A stretch of DNA of 64,000 nt, taken from positions 241,501 to 305,500 of the forward strand of contig NZ_OCND01000005.1 in assembly GCF_900215535.1 (NCBI RefSeq), in the 5' to 3' direction. Below, in pieces: positions 48,711 to 57,245 of this stretch; within the stretch, counting starts at the first letter, position 1; the number at the start of each line of letters is the position of its first letter. A program made the translations under genes and the position numbers. Below the pieces are notes generated by a model, which did not search any database, had not been told where the DNA came from, and saw only the letters and a list, made by a program, of their open reading frames with translations. The stretch comes from Pseudoxanthomonas wuyuanensis. GTDB lineage: Bacteria; Pseudomonadota; Gammaproteobacteria; Xanthomonadales; Xanthomonadaceae.

Positions 48711-49784
48711 ATGACCCCGCAGCGACTGACCGCAATGCGCCTGCATCATCAGGGTATCGCCAGTCCGCAGGCCGCAACGGTGGCCGACACCGTTGCCCGG
48801 CTTGGCGCTGTGCAGGCGCAGGACTACCACGCCGCGCTGTGGGCGGTTGGCCTGCGCACGGCGGGCGCCAGCGAGGCCGACGTGGAAGCGGCCATCGCCC
48901 GCGGCGAAATCATCCGCACCTGGCCGATGCGCGGCACCCTGCATCTGCTCACCGCCGCCGATGTGCGCTGGATGCTGGCGCTGATGGCATCGCGGGTGAT
49001 CGCGCTGGATGCGGCGCGGCGGCAACGCGAATACGGGCTGGACCAGCGGCTGGCCGGACTTTGCGCGGACGTGCTGAGCCGGGCCCTGGAAGGCGGCCGC
49101 CGCCTGACCCGCAGCGCGCTGTACGAGGTGCTGGAAACCGCCGGCATCGCCACCGGCCAGCAGCGCGGCCTGCACATCCTGGGTCTGCTTGCCCAACAGG
49201 GCGTGCTCTGCCAGGGACCGCGCGAGGGCCGGCAACCGACCTTTGCGCTGCTGCGCGAATGGGCGCCGCAGTCCCGCGATCTGCCGCGCGAGCAGGCGCT
49301 GACGGAACTGGCGCTGCGCTATTTCCGCAGCCGCGGCCCGGCCACCGTGCAGGATTTCTCCAACTGGTCCGGCCTCACCGTGACCGACGCCAGGCGCGGC
49401 CTACAGGCGGCGGCGCAACAGCTGCAGAAAACCAACCTGGATGGCCGCGACTACTGGTTCGCCGCCGATGCCGAACCGCACCCTGCGCCAGCGGTGCATC
49501 TGTTGCCGGCCTTCGACGAGTACCTGATCGCCTACAAGGACCGCAGCGCCGCGCTGGATCCGGCCATCGCGCGCCAGGTGATCGGCGTCAACGGCCTGTA
49601 CAACCCGGTGATCGTCATCGATGGCCGTGTTGCGGCGACGTGGAAACGCAGCATCGGCAAGGAATGTGTTGCGCTGGAACTGCAACCGCTGCGTACGTTG
49701 AAGAGAACCGAGCTGCGCGCCATTGGCGATTGCGTACGCCGCTATGGACAGTTTCTGGGAAAACCCGTGCGACTGGGCGATTGA
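48711..49784 (+). CDS. AlkZ/YcaQ-like winged-helix DNA-binding protein (HTH_42)
   Basis: A 357-residue protein of the HTH_42 family (PF06224). The pattern ARLGAVQAQDYHAALWA carries the Gln-x-Gln motif used by AlkZ/YcaQ glycosylases to unhook interstrand crosslinks. TWPMRGTLHLLTAADVRWML and LLPAFDEYLIAYKDR are also family features. Several winged-helix units are expected. DNA crosslink glycosylase activity is plausible but not proven for this subfamily. Confidence 0.82.
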   Translation: MTPQRLTAMRLHHQGIASPQAATVADTVARLGAVQAQDYHAALWAVGLRTAGASEADVEAAIARGEIIRTWPMRGTLHLLTAADVRWMLALMASRVIALDAARRQREYGLDQRLAGLCADVLSRALEGGRRLTRSALYEVLETAGIATGQQRGLHILGLLAQQGVLCQGPREGRQPTFALLREWAPQSRDLPREQALTELALRYFRSRGPATVQDFSNWSGLTVTDARRGLQAAAQQLQKTNLDGRDYWFAADAEPHPAPAVHLLPAFDEYLIAYKDRSAALDPAIARQVIGVNGLYNPVIVIDGRVAATWKRSIGKECVALELQPLRTLKRTELRAIGDCVRRYGQFLGKPVRLGD

Positions 49785-49959
49785 ACCGGTCCCGCAACGA
49801 TGGATTGCGCGGGAGCGGCGCAGCGGGCCGGATCGACCGCGTATCGACGCGATGGGACAGCCCGTGCCGCCGCATGCACCCTGCTGATCGGACCGCGCGC
49901 ATTGCCCCGGCTCCGCGCGGCCGTTATCTTCGTCCGCTGCCGCCGTCCGGAACCTGCCG

Positions 49960-52101
49960 ATGCCCCGTTTCAATCCGCTTTCGCTGCTGACCCTGGGCAT
50001 TGCCCTGTCCCTGCCCGCCCATGCCGACGAAGGCATGTGGCTGCCGGCGCAGATGCCCGAACTGGCCAAGCCGCTGCGCAATGCCGGCTTCAAGGGTCGG
50101 CCCGCGGCGCTGGCGGACCTGACCGCCGCCCCGCTCAGCGCGGTGGTGCGGGTCGGCGGCGGCACAGGCTCGTTCGTTTCCGATGCCGGCCTGTTGCTGA
50201 CCAATCACCACGTCGCCTACGGCGTCATCCAGTACAACAGCAAACCGGACAACAACCTCATCGACAACGGTTTCATCGCCGCCGACCGCGCCGCCGAGCT
50301 GCCGGCCAATCCGGATTACCGGGTGCTGGTGACGGTGGGCTTCGACAAGGTCACCGACACCGTGCTCGGTGCGGCCACGGGCAAACGCGGACGCGAGTAC
50401 TTCGACGCCGTGGACCGCGCCAGCAAGGCCATCATCGCCGAATGCGAGCAGGAAGCGGGCATGCGCTGCAGCGTGGCCAACATGTACTACGGCACCGACT
50501 TCTACCGCATCAAGCAGCTGGAACTGCGCGATGTGCGCCTGGTGTATGCGCCGCCGCGCGCCATCGGCAACTACGGCGATGAGATCGACAACTTCATGTG
50601 GCCGCGCCATACCGGCGATTTCACCCTGCTGCGCGCCTACGTCGGTCCGGACGGCAAACCGGCCGCCTACAGCCCCGACAACGTGCCCTACCGCGCGCCG
50701 GCGCATCTGCGGCTGGCCGGCGATGGCCCCAAGGCCGGCGATTTCGCCATGTTGGCCGGCTACCCCGGCGTCACCTATCGCCACCGCACCGCCGCCGAGT
50801 TCGATGAGCAGGTCAACTGGACCTTGCCGCAGCGGGTGGCCGTGTTCGATCAGCTCATTGGGGTCATCGAGTCCGCCGGTGCGGCCGATGCCGAAGCGCG
50901 CACGCGCTACGCCGCGCAGCTGCAGTCGCTGAAGAACGGCAGCAAGCGGGCGGCGGGCGAGCTGGAAGGCCTGCGCCGCAGCCATGCGGTGCAGGTCCGC
51001 GCGGAGGACGAGCGCGGCATGCTGGAGACCGCCGCCGCCGCGAAGGAACGCGCCGGCATCGACGCGCTGGCCGCGGCGCTGGCGGAAGGTTCGGCCGTGC
51101 GCGAACGCGAACTGCTGCTGGGCCTGTTCGGTTCGCAGACCCAGCTGATGCGCACGGCAATCACGCTCGAGCGCCTGCGCCTGGAGTCGGCCAAGCCCGA
51201 TGCCGAACGCGAATCGGGATACCAGGCGCGCGACCATGCCTTGATCGAAGGCATCCTGAAACAGGTGCAGCGCCGCTATGCTCCGGCCGTGGAAAAGCAG
51301 TTGCTTACCGTGTTGCTGGCCCGCTATCAGCAACTGCCCGACGCGCAGCGGCTGCCGGAGTTCGACGTCGCCTTCGGGCGCACGCCGGCGGCGCTGAAGA
51401 AGTCGCTCGATGCGCTGTATGCCGGCACCACGCTGGGCGACGAAGCCGCGCGCCTGTCGCGCTTTGCCGCCGCGCGCGAAGGCCGGCCGCTGGCCGCCGA
51501 CCCGCTGATCGACCTGGCCATCAGGCTGGTGCCCGCGCAGCTGAGGCTGGAGCAGGAACGCAAGACCCGCGACGGCGAACAACTGCGCCTGCGCCCGGCC
51601 TATATGCGCGCCTTGTTCGCCTGGCGCCAGCAACAGGGCCGCGCACTGTACCCCGATGCCAACGGCACGCTGCGCATCAGCTACGGCAAGGTCGATGGGT
51701 TCTCGCCGCGCGACGGCGTGATCTACACGCCAGTGACCACGGTGGACGGCATTGTCGAGAAGAACACCGGCGCAGTCCCGTTCGATGCGCCCAGGCCGCT
51801 GCTGGATGCCATCGCCAACGGCGATTTCGCCGGCACCGCCGATCCGGCGCTGAAAACGCAGACGGTCAACTTCCTGACCAACCTGGACACCACCGGCGGC
51901 AATTCCGGCTCGCCGGTGCTCAACGCGCGCGGCGAACTGATCGGCCTGAACTTCGACAGCAACTGGGAAGCGGTCAGCGCCAGCTGGATGTTCGACCCGC
52001 GCTACAAGCGCGCCGTCCACGTCGACCTGCGCTACATGCGCTGGCTGATGGCCAAGGTCTACCCGGCGCCGCACCTGTTGCAGGAAATGCAGGCCGATTG
52101 A
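49960..52101 (+). CDS. S46-family serine dipeptidyl-peptidase (DPP7/DPP11 type)
   Basis: A 713-residue periplasmic exopeptidase. Signal peptide LLTLGIALSLPAHA. The chymotrypsin-like double barrel has its His in LLTNHHVAYG (residue 83 or 84), its Asp in the DEIDNFMWPRH region (about 207-215) and its Ser in TGGNSGSPV (Ser649). An alpha-helical lid occupies about 270-560. The residue 18 positions after the catalytic Ser, which sets P1 preference (Gly in DPP7, Arg in DPP11), is Ser667 here (NFDSNWE). The preference is therefore uncertain. The next small gene overlaps the stop. Confidence 0.93.
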   Translation: MPRFNPLSLLTLGIALSLPAHADEGMWLPAQMPELAKPLRNAGFKGRPAALADLTAAPLSAVVRVGGGTGSFVSDAGLLLTNHHVAYGVIQYNSKPDNNLIDNGFIAADRAAELPANPDYRVLVTVGFDKVTDTVLGAATGKRGREYFDAVDRASKAIIAECEQEAGMRCSVANMYYGTDFYRIKQLELRDVRLVYAPPRAIGNYGDEIDNFMWPRHTGDFTLLRAYVGPDGKPAAYSPDNVPYRAPAHLRLAGDGPKAGDFAMLAGYPGVTYRHRTAAEFDEQVNWTLPQRVAVFDQLIGVIESAGAADAEARTRYAAQLQSLKNGSKRAAGELEGLRRSHAVQVRAEDERGMLETAAAAKERAGIDALAAALAEGSAVRERELLLGLFGSQTQLMRTAITLERLRLESAKPDAERESGYQARDHALIEGILKQVQRRYAPAVEKQLLTVLLARYQQLPDAQRLPEFDVAFGRTPAALKKSLDALYAGTTLGDEAARLSRFAAAREGRPLAADPLIDLAIRLVPAQLRLEQERKTRDGEQLRLRPAYMRALFAWRQQQGRALYPDANGTLRISYGKVDGFSPRDGVIYTPVTTVDGIVEKNTGAVPFDAPRPLLDAIANGDFAGTADPALKTQTVNFLTNLDTTGGNSGSPVLNARGELIGLNFDSNWEAVSASWMFDPRYKRAVHVDLRYMRWLMAKVYPAPHLLQEMQAD

Positions 52102-52283
52102 GCTCGCCCACGGCCACCGACGATCCGGATGACCCACGCCCGCTGGAACCCGAGCGGCCGCTGGCCAGCGATTGCTGCGAAAGCGGCTGCCCGATCTGCG
52201 TATTCGACCTTTACGCCGAACAGATGCAGCATTACCGCGAGCGACTGGCGGCGTGGAAGGCGCGGCATCCAGGCGCGGAATGA
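52098..52283 (+). CDS. Small oxidoreductase-like (PF09791) cysteine protein
   Basis: A 61-residue protein with DCCESGCPICVFDLYAEQMQ, the conserved four-cysteine signature of the oxidoreductase-like N-terminal family. It probably binds a metal or forms disulfides. The start is a TTG (52098-52100) overlapping the peptidase stop as TTGA, so expression depends on the upstream gene. The role is unknown. Confidence 0.75.
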   Translation: MSSPTATDDPDDPRPLEPERPLASDCCESGCPICVFDLYAEQMQHYRERLAAWKARHPGAE

Positions 52284-52310
52284 ACGCCGCACCGGCGCAG
52301 TCCTGTTATG

Positions 52311-52446
52311 GGAGCGACGTCAGTCGCGACCGCGCCCCGATGGCAATCTGCGGCGCACGGCGATGAACGCGCCGCAGCGCGCCCGGATCGTGAACGAACG
52401 TGCTCTAGGCGCATCCGACACGCGCGGTCGCGACTGACGTCGCTCC
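52311..52446. repeat. REP-like inverted repeat pair 2
   Basis: The 24 bases at 52311-52334 (starting GGAGCGACGTCAGTCGCGAC) are the exact reverse complement of 52423-52446. The internal segment shares gcgcgccgcagcgcg(c/t)ccggat with pair 3 at 58657-58786, so the two are copies of one larger element. The element fills most of the 172-bp gap between the convergent small cysteine-protein gene and mnmG. Confidence 0.88.
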
Positions 52447-52455
52447 TACAGGCAC

Positions 52456-54345
52456 CTACGCCACCCGGCTGCGCCTTGCGCGCTCCAGGTGCACCAGCAG
52501 CAGCGAGATCGCCGCCGGCGTCATGCCGGGGATGCGTTGGGCCTGGCCCACCGTTTGCGGACGCACGCGTTCGAGCTTCTGCTGCACTTCGGCCGACAGG
52601 CCGCGCACGCCGGCGTAGTCGAACGCTTCGGGAATCGGCGTGCTCTCATGGCGCTGCTGGCGTTCGATTTCGCCGCGCTGGCGGTCCAGGTAGCCGGCGT
52701 ACTTGATGCCGATCTCCACCTGCTCGGCCACTTTGGCATCGGCCACGCCCGGCCCCAGCGCCGGCACCTGCATCAGCTTGGCGTAGTCCAGTTCCGGCCG
52801 CTTGATCAGGTCCAGCACGTTGGTTTCGCGGCTGACCGCCACGCCCAGCGCCGCTTCCAGTTCGCGGCCCAGCGCGTTGGCAGGCGTGGCCCACAGCGCG
52901 CGCAGGCGGCCGGTTTCCTGCGCCACCGCTTCGCGCTTGGCTTCGAAGCTGGCCCAGCGCGCATCATCGACCAGTCCCAGCGAACGGCCGATAGCGGTCA
53001 GGCGCGCGTCGGCATTGTCCTCGCGCAGCTGCAACCGGTATTCGGCGCGGCTGGTGAACATGCGGTAGGGCTCGCTGGTCCCGTGGGTGATCAGGTCGTC
53101 TATCAGCACGCCGATATAGGCTTGATCGCGGCGCGGCGACCATGGCTCTTCCTGCTGTACGAAGCGCGCGGCGTTGAGGCCGGCGATCAGGCCCTGCGCG
53201 GCCGCTTCCTCGTAGCCGGTGGTGCCGTTGATCTGGCCGGCGAAGAACAGCCCGGACACCGCCTTGGTTTCCAGCGAGGACTTCAGCCCGCGCGGATCGA
53301 AGAAGTCGTATTCGATGGCGTAGCCTGGCCGGGTGATGTGCGCGTTTTCCATGCCGCGGATGCTGCGCACCAGATCCAGCTGCACATCGAACGGCAGCGA
53401 AGTGGAGATGCCATTGGGGTAGATCTCGGCCACGTCCAGGCCTTCGGGCTCGACGAAGATCTGGTGGCTGGCCTTTTCGGCGAAGCGCACCACCTTGTCT
53501 TCGATGGACGGGCAGTAGCGCGGGCCGATGCCTTCGATCTGGCCGCTGTACAGCGGCGAACGGTGCAGCGCGTTGCGGATGATCTCGTGGGTACGCTCGC
53601 TGGTATGGGTGATCCAGCACGAGACCTGGCGCGGATGAGCGGCCGCATCGCCGATGAACGACATCACCGGCAACGGGCTGTCGCCCGGTTGTTCCTCCAT
53701 CACCGAATAGTCCAGCGAACGGCCATCGATGCGCGGCGGCGTGCCGGTCTTCAGCCGGTCGACCACGAACAGCCCTTCGCGCAGCCTGTGCGCCAGCGCG
53801 GTGGCCGGCGGGTCGCCGGCGCGGCCGGCCGCGTACTGGGTCTCGCCGACATGGATCTTGCCGGCCAGGAAGGTGCCGGCGGTCAGCACCACCGCCGGTG
53901 CCTCGAAGCGCAGCCCGGTCTGGGTGATGGCGCCGCGTACGCTGCCGTTGTCGATGATCAGATCGTCGACCGCGGCCTGGAAGAGGGTCAGATTGGGCTG
54001 CGATTCCACCGCCGTGCGGATCGCGCTGCGGTACAGCGCACGGTCGGCCTGGCAACGGGTCGCACGTACCGCCGGCCCCTTGGAAGCATTGAGCGTGCGC
54101 CACTGGATGCCGGCACGGTCGGCCGCCCACGCCATCGCCCCGCCCAGTGCATCGATTTCCTTGACCAGATGGCCCTTGCCGATGCCACCGATGGCCGGGT
54201 TGCAGCTCATCGCGCCCACGGTTTCCACGTTGTGGGTCAGCAGCAACGTGCGTGCGCCGGCGCGCGCGGCCGCCAGCGCGGCCTCGGTGCCGGCATGGCC
54301 GCCGCCGATGATGATCACTTGGTACTGGTGGAAAGACGGGTTCAT
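52456..54345 (-). CDS. mnmG: tRNA uridine-5-carboxymethylaminomethyl synthesis enzyme MnmG (GidA)
   Basis: A 629-residue FAD enzyme that, with MnmE, modifies wobble U34 of several tRNAs. The dinucleotide fold is [19 protein letters not shown] (about residues 10-28). [18 protein letters not shown] and [16 protein letters not shown] are MnmG signatures. The C-terminal helical domain includes LKRPELDY-type sequence. The start at 54345 gives the standard length; 54354 would add three residues. mnmE is not in the window. Confidence 0.96.
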   Translation of the reverse strand: MNPSFHQYQVIIIGGGHAGTEAALAAARAGARTLLLTHNVETVGAMSCNPAIGGIGKGHLVKEIDALGGAMAWAADRAGIQWRTLNASKGPAVRATRCQADRALYRSAIRTAVESQPNLTLFQAAVDDLIIDNGSVRGAITQTGLRFEAPAVVLTAGTFLAGKIHVGETQYAAGRAGDPPATALAHRLREGLFVVDRLKTGTPPRIDGRSLDYSVMEEQPGDSPLPVMSFIGDAAAHPRQVSCWITHTSERTHEIIRNALHRSPLYSGQIEGIGPRYCPSIEDKVVRFAEKASHQIFVEPEGLDVAEIYPNGISTSLPFDVQLDLVRSIRGMENAHITRPGYAIEYDFFDPRGLKSSLETKAVSGLFFAGQINGTTGYEEAAAQGLIAGLNAARFVQQEEPWSPRRDQAYIGVLIDDLITHGTSEPYRMFTSRAEYRLQLREDNADARLTAIGRSLGLVDDARWASFEAKREAVAQETGRLRALWATPANALGRELEAALGVAVSRETNVLDLIKRPELDYAKLMQVPALGPGVADAKVAEQVEIGIKYAGYLDRQRGEIERQQRHESTPIPEAFDYAGVRGLSAEVQQKLERVRPQTVGQAQRIPGMTPAAISLLLVHLERARRSRVA

Positions 54346-54432
54346 GGCAGTCATTGGATGGAAACGGCGGGCAGCGCCCGGCTGCGTGGTTCGGTAGTGG
54401 GCAAGCCGGCGAAGCCGCACAACCGGCAAAGT

Positions 54433-54448
54433 TGGCACGCTTTCTGCT
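54433..54448 (+). promoter_or_regulatory. Sigma-54 (RpoN) promoter upstream of a short terminated transcript
   Basis: TGGCACG-CTTT-CTGCT matches the consensus TGGCACG-N4-TTGCW at 11 of 12 positions, with GG (54434-54435) and GC (54446-54447) exactly ten bases apart. No protein gene follows on this strand for over 1 kb. A strong intrinsic terminator does, 90 bases on. An imperfect dyad (TGCGtggTTCG at 54383-54393, CGAAgcCGCA at 54410-54419) lies upstream, where an enhancer-binding activator could sit. Confidence 0.65.
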
Positions 54449-54458
54449 TCACCCAGCT

Positions 54459-54571
54459 GGCACCCGATGTGGCAAGCGACCAGGGGCGCGGGTTGGAATT
54501 GGAACAGGGGCCAGCCAGGCGCACGTCGGGGATGCCGGGGCCGGTAGTCGGGGGACTGCCGGCCCTTTTTT
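54459..54571 (+). ncRNA. Candidate sigma-54-dependent small RNA
   Basis: From the expected start about 12 bases after the -12 GC to the terminator T-run is about 113 bases with no coding frame of merit. The segment is G-rich, with ttggaattggaacagggg near 54493-54510. That gives GGA motifs in potentially unpaired regions, as in CsrA/RsmA-binding RNAs, though loops were not computed. A G-rich RNA could also pair with C-rich sequence. Promoter and terminator on the same strand, with nothing else between, are the main support. Confidence 0.5.
54538..54571 (+). terminator. Rho-independent terminator of the candidate small RNA
   Basis: A 12-pair stem (54538-54549 with 54554-54565, one G-T pair) closes a GGGG loop and is followed by six Ts (54566-54571). 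On the minus strand there is no T-run, so it works only for plus-strand transcripts, although both flanking genes are on the minus strand. Confidence 0.85.
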
Positions 54572-54599
54572 ATGCCCGCAAGAATACCGCGCCACCCGT

Positions 54600-54627
54600 A
54601 AAAAAGCCCGGCATTGCCGGGCTTTTG
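54600..54627. terminator. Bidirectional Rho-independent terminator
   Basis: AAAAAGCCCGGC then att then GCCGGGCTTTT: a perfect 7-pair GC stem with A/T tracts on both sides, so it can end transcripts from either direction. It separates the two candidate small RNAs. On the minus strand it lies between the region upstream and mnmG, so mnmG must be transcribed from a promoter to its left or by read-through. Confidence 0.9.
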
Positions 54628-54697
54628 TCTGGCGCCGACGTCCGGCGGGGCCGGAACAGGGGGGATCCAGATTTCCCCACCGAACGTCGACATTGAA
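54600..54697 (-). ncRNA. Candidate small RNA convergent with the sigma-54 one
   Basis: On the minus strand a possible promoter (TTGCGT at 54733-54728, 18-base spacer, GACAAT at 54709-54704) precedes about 97 bases ending at the bidirectional terminator. The RNA would fold GGGGA/TCCCC around 54661-54678 and TCCGGC-ccc-GCCGGA around 54640-54655, leaving C-rich loops. C-rich loops are used by some Xanthomonas small RNAs to pair with G-rich ribosome sites; homology to any of them has not been tested. It could instead be the leader of an mnmG transcript. Confidence 0.4.
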
Positions 54698-54703
54698 GCT
54701 TGT

Positions 54704-54733
54704 ATTGTCCAGTTACGTCAGAAAGCGACGCAA
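54704..54733 (-). promoter_or_regulatory. Candidate sigma-70 promoter of the minus-strand small RNA
   Basis: TTGCGT (-35, four of six) and GACAAT (-10, four of six) are 18 bases apart on the minus strand. TTGACC at 54741-54736 is a better -35 but has no matching -10 at normal spacing. The 54734-54869 remainder of the gap shows no gene. Confidence 0.3.
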
Positions 54734-54869
54734 CCGGTCAACTCCTGCTAGCTAGCTTGCGACTGCCGGCGCCGCAAAGCAATAGCCAGGATTCGAGGCC
54801 CCTTCCGTTAGGTTTGGCGCTGTGTCCAGGCCGCCCTTGAGCGCGCCAACAGGCCGTTTTCCATGGCCT

Positions 54870-55448
54870 CTAGGGCTCCTGAACGCGTATTCCGCGCGGA
54901 TTGCTGCTCCGCGGCTGGCTCCGCACCGCCGGTTGCGAGCGCTCCACCCGGGCGGGCGGTGCCTGGCGGGGCGCCGGAGATGTCGGTGGCCGGACCTCGC
55001 TGCGCACCCGCGGCGCGCTGGGCGCCGGGGTAACCCGATTCTCATGGCGTGGCGGAATCATCACCTGCCCGGATTCGCGCCAGGCGCCATTGGTGGGGTC
55101 GCGCCACGGCGGCGCCCGGTTGCCGCTGCCGGTGGGCGGCTTGGGCGGTTTCTGCCCGTGGCCGGGGTCGTGCGGACGCGGTGGCCGGTAACGCGGCGGG
55201 TAGTACGGGTAATACGGGTTGTAGTGCCCGTAGTACGGGTAACGGGAGTAGCCGTAGTAGCCATAGCCGGACCCGATATAGATGCTGGTGCCGGGGTAGC
55301 CATAGCCGCCGTAGTAGGGGCCGTAATACTCGGTCGTCGGACGACCGTGGTAGTAACCGCCAGGCGCGCTGCCGCCGGCGTAGTCATAGGTCGCGCAACC
55401 GCTCAGGGCGGTGGCGAACACGGCGGCCAGCAGGACTTTCTTGTTCAT
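54870..55448 (-). CDS. Tyr/Gly/Pro-rich lipoprotein of unknown function
   Basis: A 192-residue lipoprotein: MNKKVLLAAVFATALSGC has the lipobox LSGC at residue 18. The mature N-terminal half is highly repetitive in Tyr, Gly and Pro (YYGPYYGGYGYPG, YGYYGYSRYPYYGHY). The C-terminal half is Pro/Arg-rich and basic. This low-complexity composition suggests an extended surface or cell-wall-associated protein. A ggggg-tag ribosome site precedes the ATG. No named family is recognised. Confidence 0.8.
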   Translation of the reverse strand: MNKKVLLAAVFATALSGCATYDYAGGSAPGGYYHGRPTTEYYGPYYGGYGYPGTSIYIGSGYGYYGYSRYPYYGHYNPYYPYYPPRYRPPRPHDPGHGQKPPKPPTGSGNRAPPWRDPTNGAWRESGQVMIPPRHENRVTPAPSAPRVRSEVRPPTSPAPRQAPPARVERSQPAVRSQPRSSNPRGIRVQEP

Positions 55449-55625
55449 GGCGGTAGCTACCCCCTGTTTTCAAAGCCCTTGCAGCATCGGCCCCGGGCAT
55501 TGAATCCGTGCTTAACCTCCCCGGCCCGGAAAAACCCGCTCAGGCCGCGGCCAGTCTGGCCTTCCGGCAACCGACCGGGCACCGCGACACCGGGCAGACG
55601 GCGTCGCATGCGTTAACCTTTTGCT

Positions 55626-56585
55626 ATGCCCCTGCCCCTGCCTGTCTTCGACGACATCCTGGCCGCCGCTGCGCGCATCGCGCCGCACGCCCAGGCCACC
55701 CCGGTGCTGCGTTCGCGGACGCTGGATGCGCTGGCCGGCTGCCGGCTGCATTTCAAGGCCGAACCGCTGCAACGCGGTGGCGCGTTCAAGTTCCGCGGCG
55801 CCTGCAACGCGGTCTGGGCGCTGCCCGAAGCCGAAGCCGGCAACGGCGTGGTCACGCATTCCTCGGGCAATCACGGCGCCGCGCTGGCGCTGGCCGCCAG
55901 TACCCGCGGCATCGCCTGCCATGTCGTGGCGCCGGAAGGCGCCGTAGCGGCGAAACTGGCGTCGATTCAGCGCTATGGCGCGACGCTGCACCGCTGCGCC
56001 GCCACCATCGCCGCGCGCGAACAGGCCTGCGCAGAGGTGCAACGGCAGACCGGCGCCACGCTGGTGCACCCGTACACCGACTTTCATGTCATTGCCGGCC
56101 AGGGCACCGCGGCGCTGGAACTGTTCAACGGCGCCGGTCCGCTGGACGCGCTGGTGGCCCCGGTGGGCGGTGGCGGCCTGCTGGCCGGCAGCGCGATTGC
56201 CGCAGCGGCACTGGCGCCGGATTGCCGGGTGCATGGCGCCGAACCGTCCGGCGCGGCCGATACCGCGCGTTCGCTGGCCACGGGCACGCGCCAGCCCGAT
56301 TTCACCCCCGATACGATCTGCGACGGCCTGCGCGGCACGCTGGGCGAACCGAATTTCCGCGTGCTGCAAGCGCATGCGGTCGAGGTATCGGTGGTCGACG
56401 ACACCGATACCATCGCCGCGATGCGGCTGATCTGGCAATGCCTGAAGCTGCTGGTGGAGCCGTCCTCGGCAATTGCGCTGGCCGCGGTCCTGGCGCAGCG
56501 CGAGCGCTTCGCCGGACAGCGGGTCGGCGTCATCCTGTCCGGCGGCAATGTCGATCTCGATGCCCTGCCGTGGAGCCGCGCGTGA
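55626..56585 (+). CDS. PLP-dependent threonine/serine dehydratase
   Basis: A 319-residue fold-type II PLP enzyme. The cofactor lysine is in RGGAFKFRGACNA (about residue 54). SSGNHGAALALAA (about 80) and the phosphate-binding VGGGGLLAG (about 180) are standard; LSGGNVD ends the domain. There is no C-terminal ACT domain, so it is the catabolic or racemase-like type rather than biosynthetic IlvA. Substrate preference (Thr, Ser or related) cannot be set. The next gene overlaps the stop. Confidence 0.88.
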   Translation: MPLPLPVFDDILAAAARIAPHAQATPVLRSRTLDALAGCRLHFKAEPLQRGGAFKFRGACNAVWALPEAEAGNGVVTHSSGNHGAALALAASTRGIACHVVAPEGAVAAKLASIQRYGATLHRCAATIAAREQACAEVQRQTGATLVHPYTDFHVIAGQGTAALELFNGAGPLDALVAPVGGGGLLAGSAIAAAALAPDCRVHGAEPSGAADTARSLATGTRQPDFTPDTICDGLRGTLGEPNFRVLQAHAVEVSVVDDTDTIAAMRLIWQCLKLLVEPSSAIALAAVLAQRERFAGQRVGVILSGGNVDLDALPWSRA

Positions 56586-57196
56586 GCACGGCGCGGCGGC
56601 GGCGCAAGGCCGGGCTGGGACGCTGGCTGTGGCGCCTGCTGCTGTTGATACTGCTATGGCTGGCCGGCGTGGCCGGCTACATCAGCCTGGTCGGCCAGCG
56701 CGACCAGGCCGCGCCGGCCGATGTGATCATCGTGCTTGGCGCCGCCGCCTACGATGCCAAGCCCTCGCCGGTATTCGAGGAGCGCCTGCGCCATGGCATC
56801 GACCTGTACAAGCGCGGGTTGGCGCCGAGGATCATCTTCACCGGCGGCTATGGCGGCGCCGCTGCGCGCTTTTCCGAATCGCAGGTCGGCCGCCGCTATG
56901 CGTTGCGGCAGGGCGTGCCGGACGAGGCGATCCTGATCGAATCGGTTTCGCGCAACACCCGCGACAACCTGCGCCAGGCCGCGCTGCTGATGCAGACCCA
57001 CGATCTGCACCGTGCCATCATCGTCAGCGACCCGCTGCACATGGCCCGCGCGCTGCGCGTCGGCCGCGAAGTGGGCATCGACGCGCTGGGCTCGCCCACC
57101 CCCACCAGCCGTTTCCGCACATTCGCCACCCGCTGGCGCTTCCTGCTGGCGGAGATGTACTTCTTCCATCGCGACCGCTTTGCCGAACCTCGCTGA
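56582..57196 (+). CDS. YdcF/SanA-like (DUF218) membrane-anchored protein
   Basis: A 204-residue protein starting with GTG at 56582, overlapping the dehydratase stop as GTGA. A basic start (ARRRRKAGLGRW) and one membrane segment (LLLLILLWLAGVAGYISLV) anchor a DUF218 domain. That domain contains DVIIVLGAAAYDAKPSPVFEERL, GYGGAAARFSESQ, ESVSRNTRDNL and IIVSDPLHMARAL. Relatives act in envelope maturation; the activity is unknown. Confidence 0.88.
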   Translation: MSTARRRRKAGLGRWLWRLLLLILLWLAGVAGYISLVGQRDQAAPADVIIVLGAAAYDAKPSPVFEERLRHGIDLYKRGLAPRIIFTGGYGGAAARFSESQVGRRYALRQGVPDEAILIESVSRNTRDNLRQAALLMQTHDLHRAIIVSDPLHMARALRVGREVGIDALGSPTPTSRFRTFATRWRFLLAEMYFFHRDRFAEPR

Positions 57197-57245
57197 GTCC
57201 GGCGCGGGTATGATGATCGGTTCCTGCCAGACCCGAGCCACGACA

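Noticed and set aside
54459-54475. A second TGGCAC-like sigma-54 motif (tggcacccgatgtggca)
   Set aside because: The base pair at the -12 position after ten bases is GG, not GC, so the essential element is missing.
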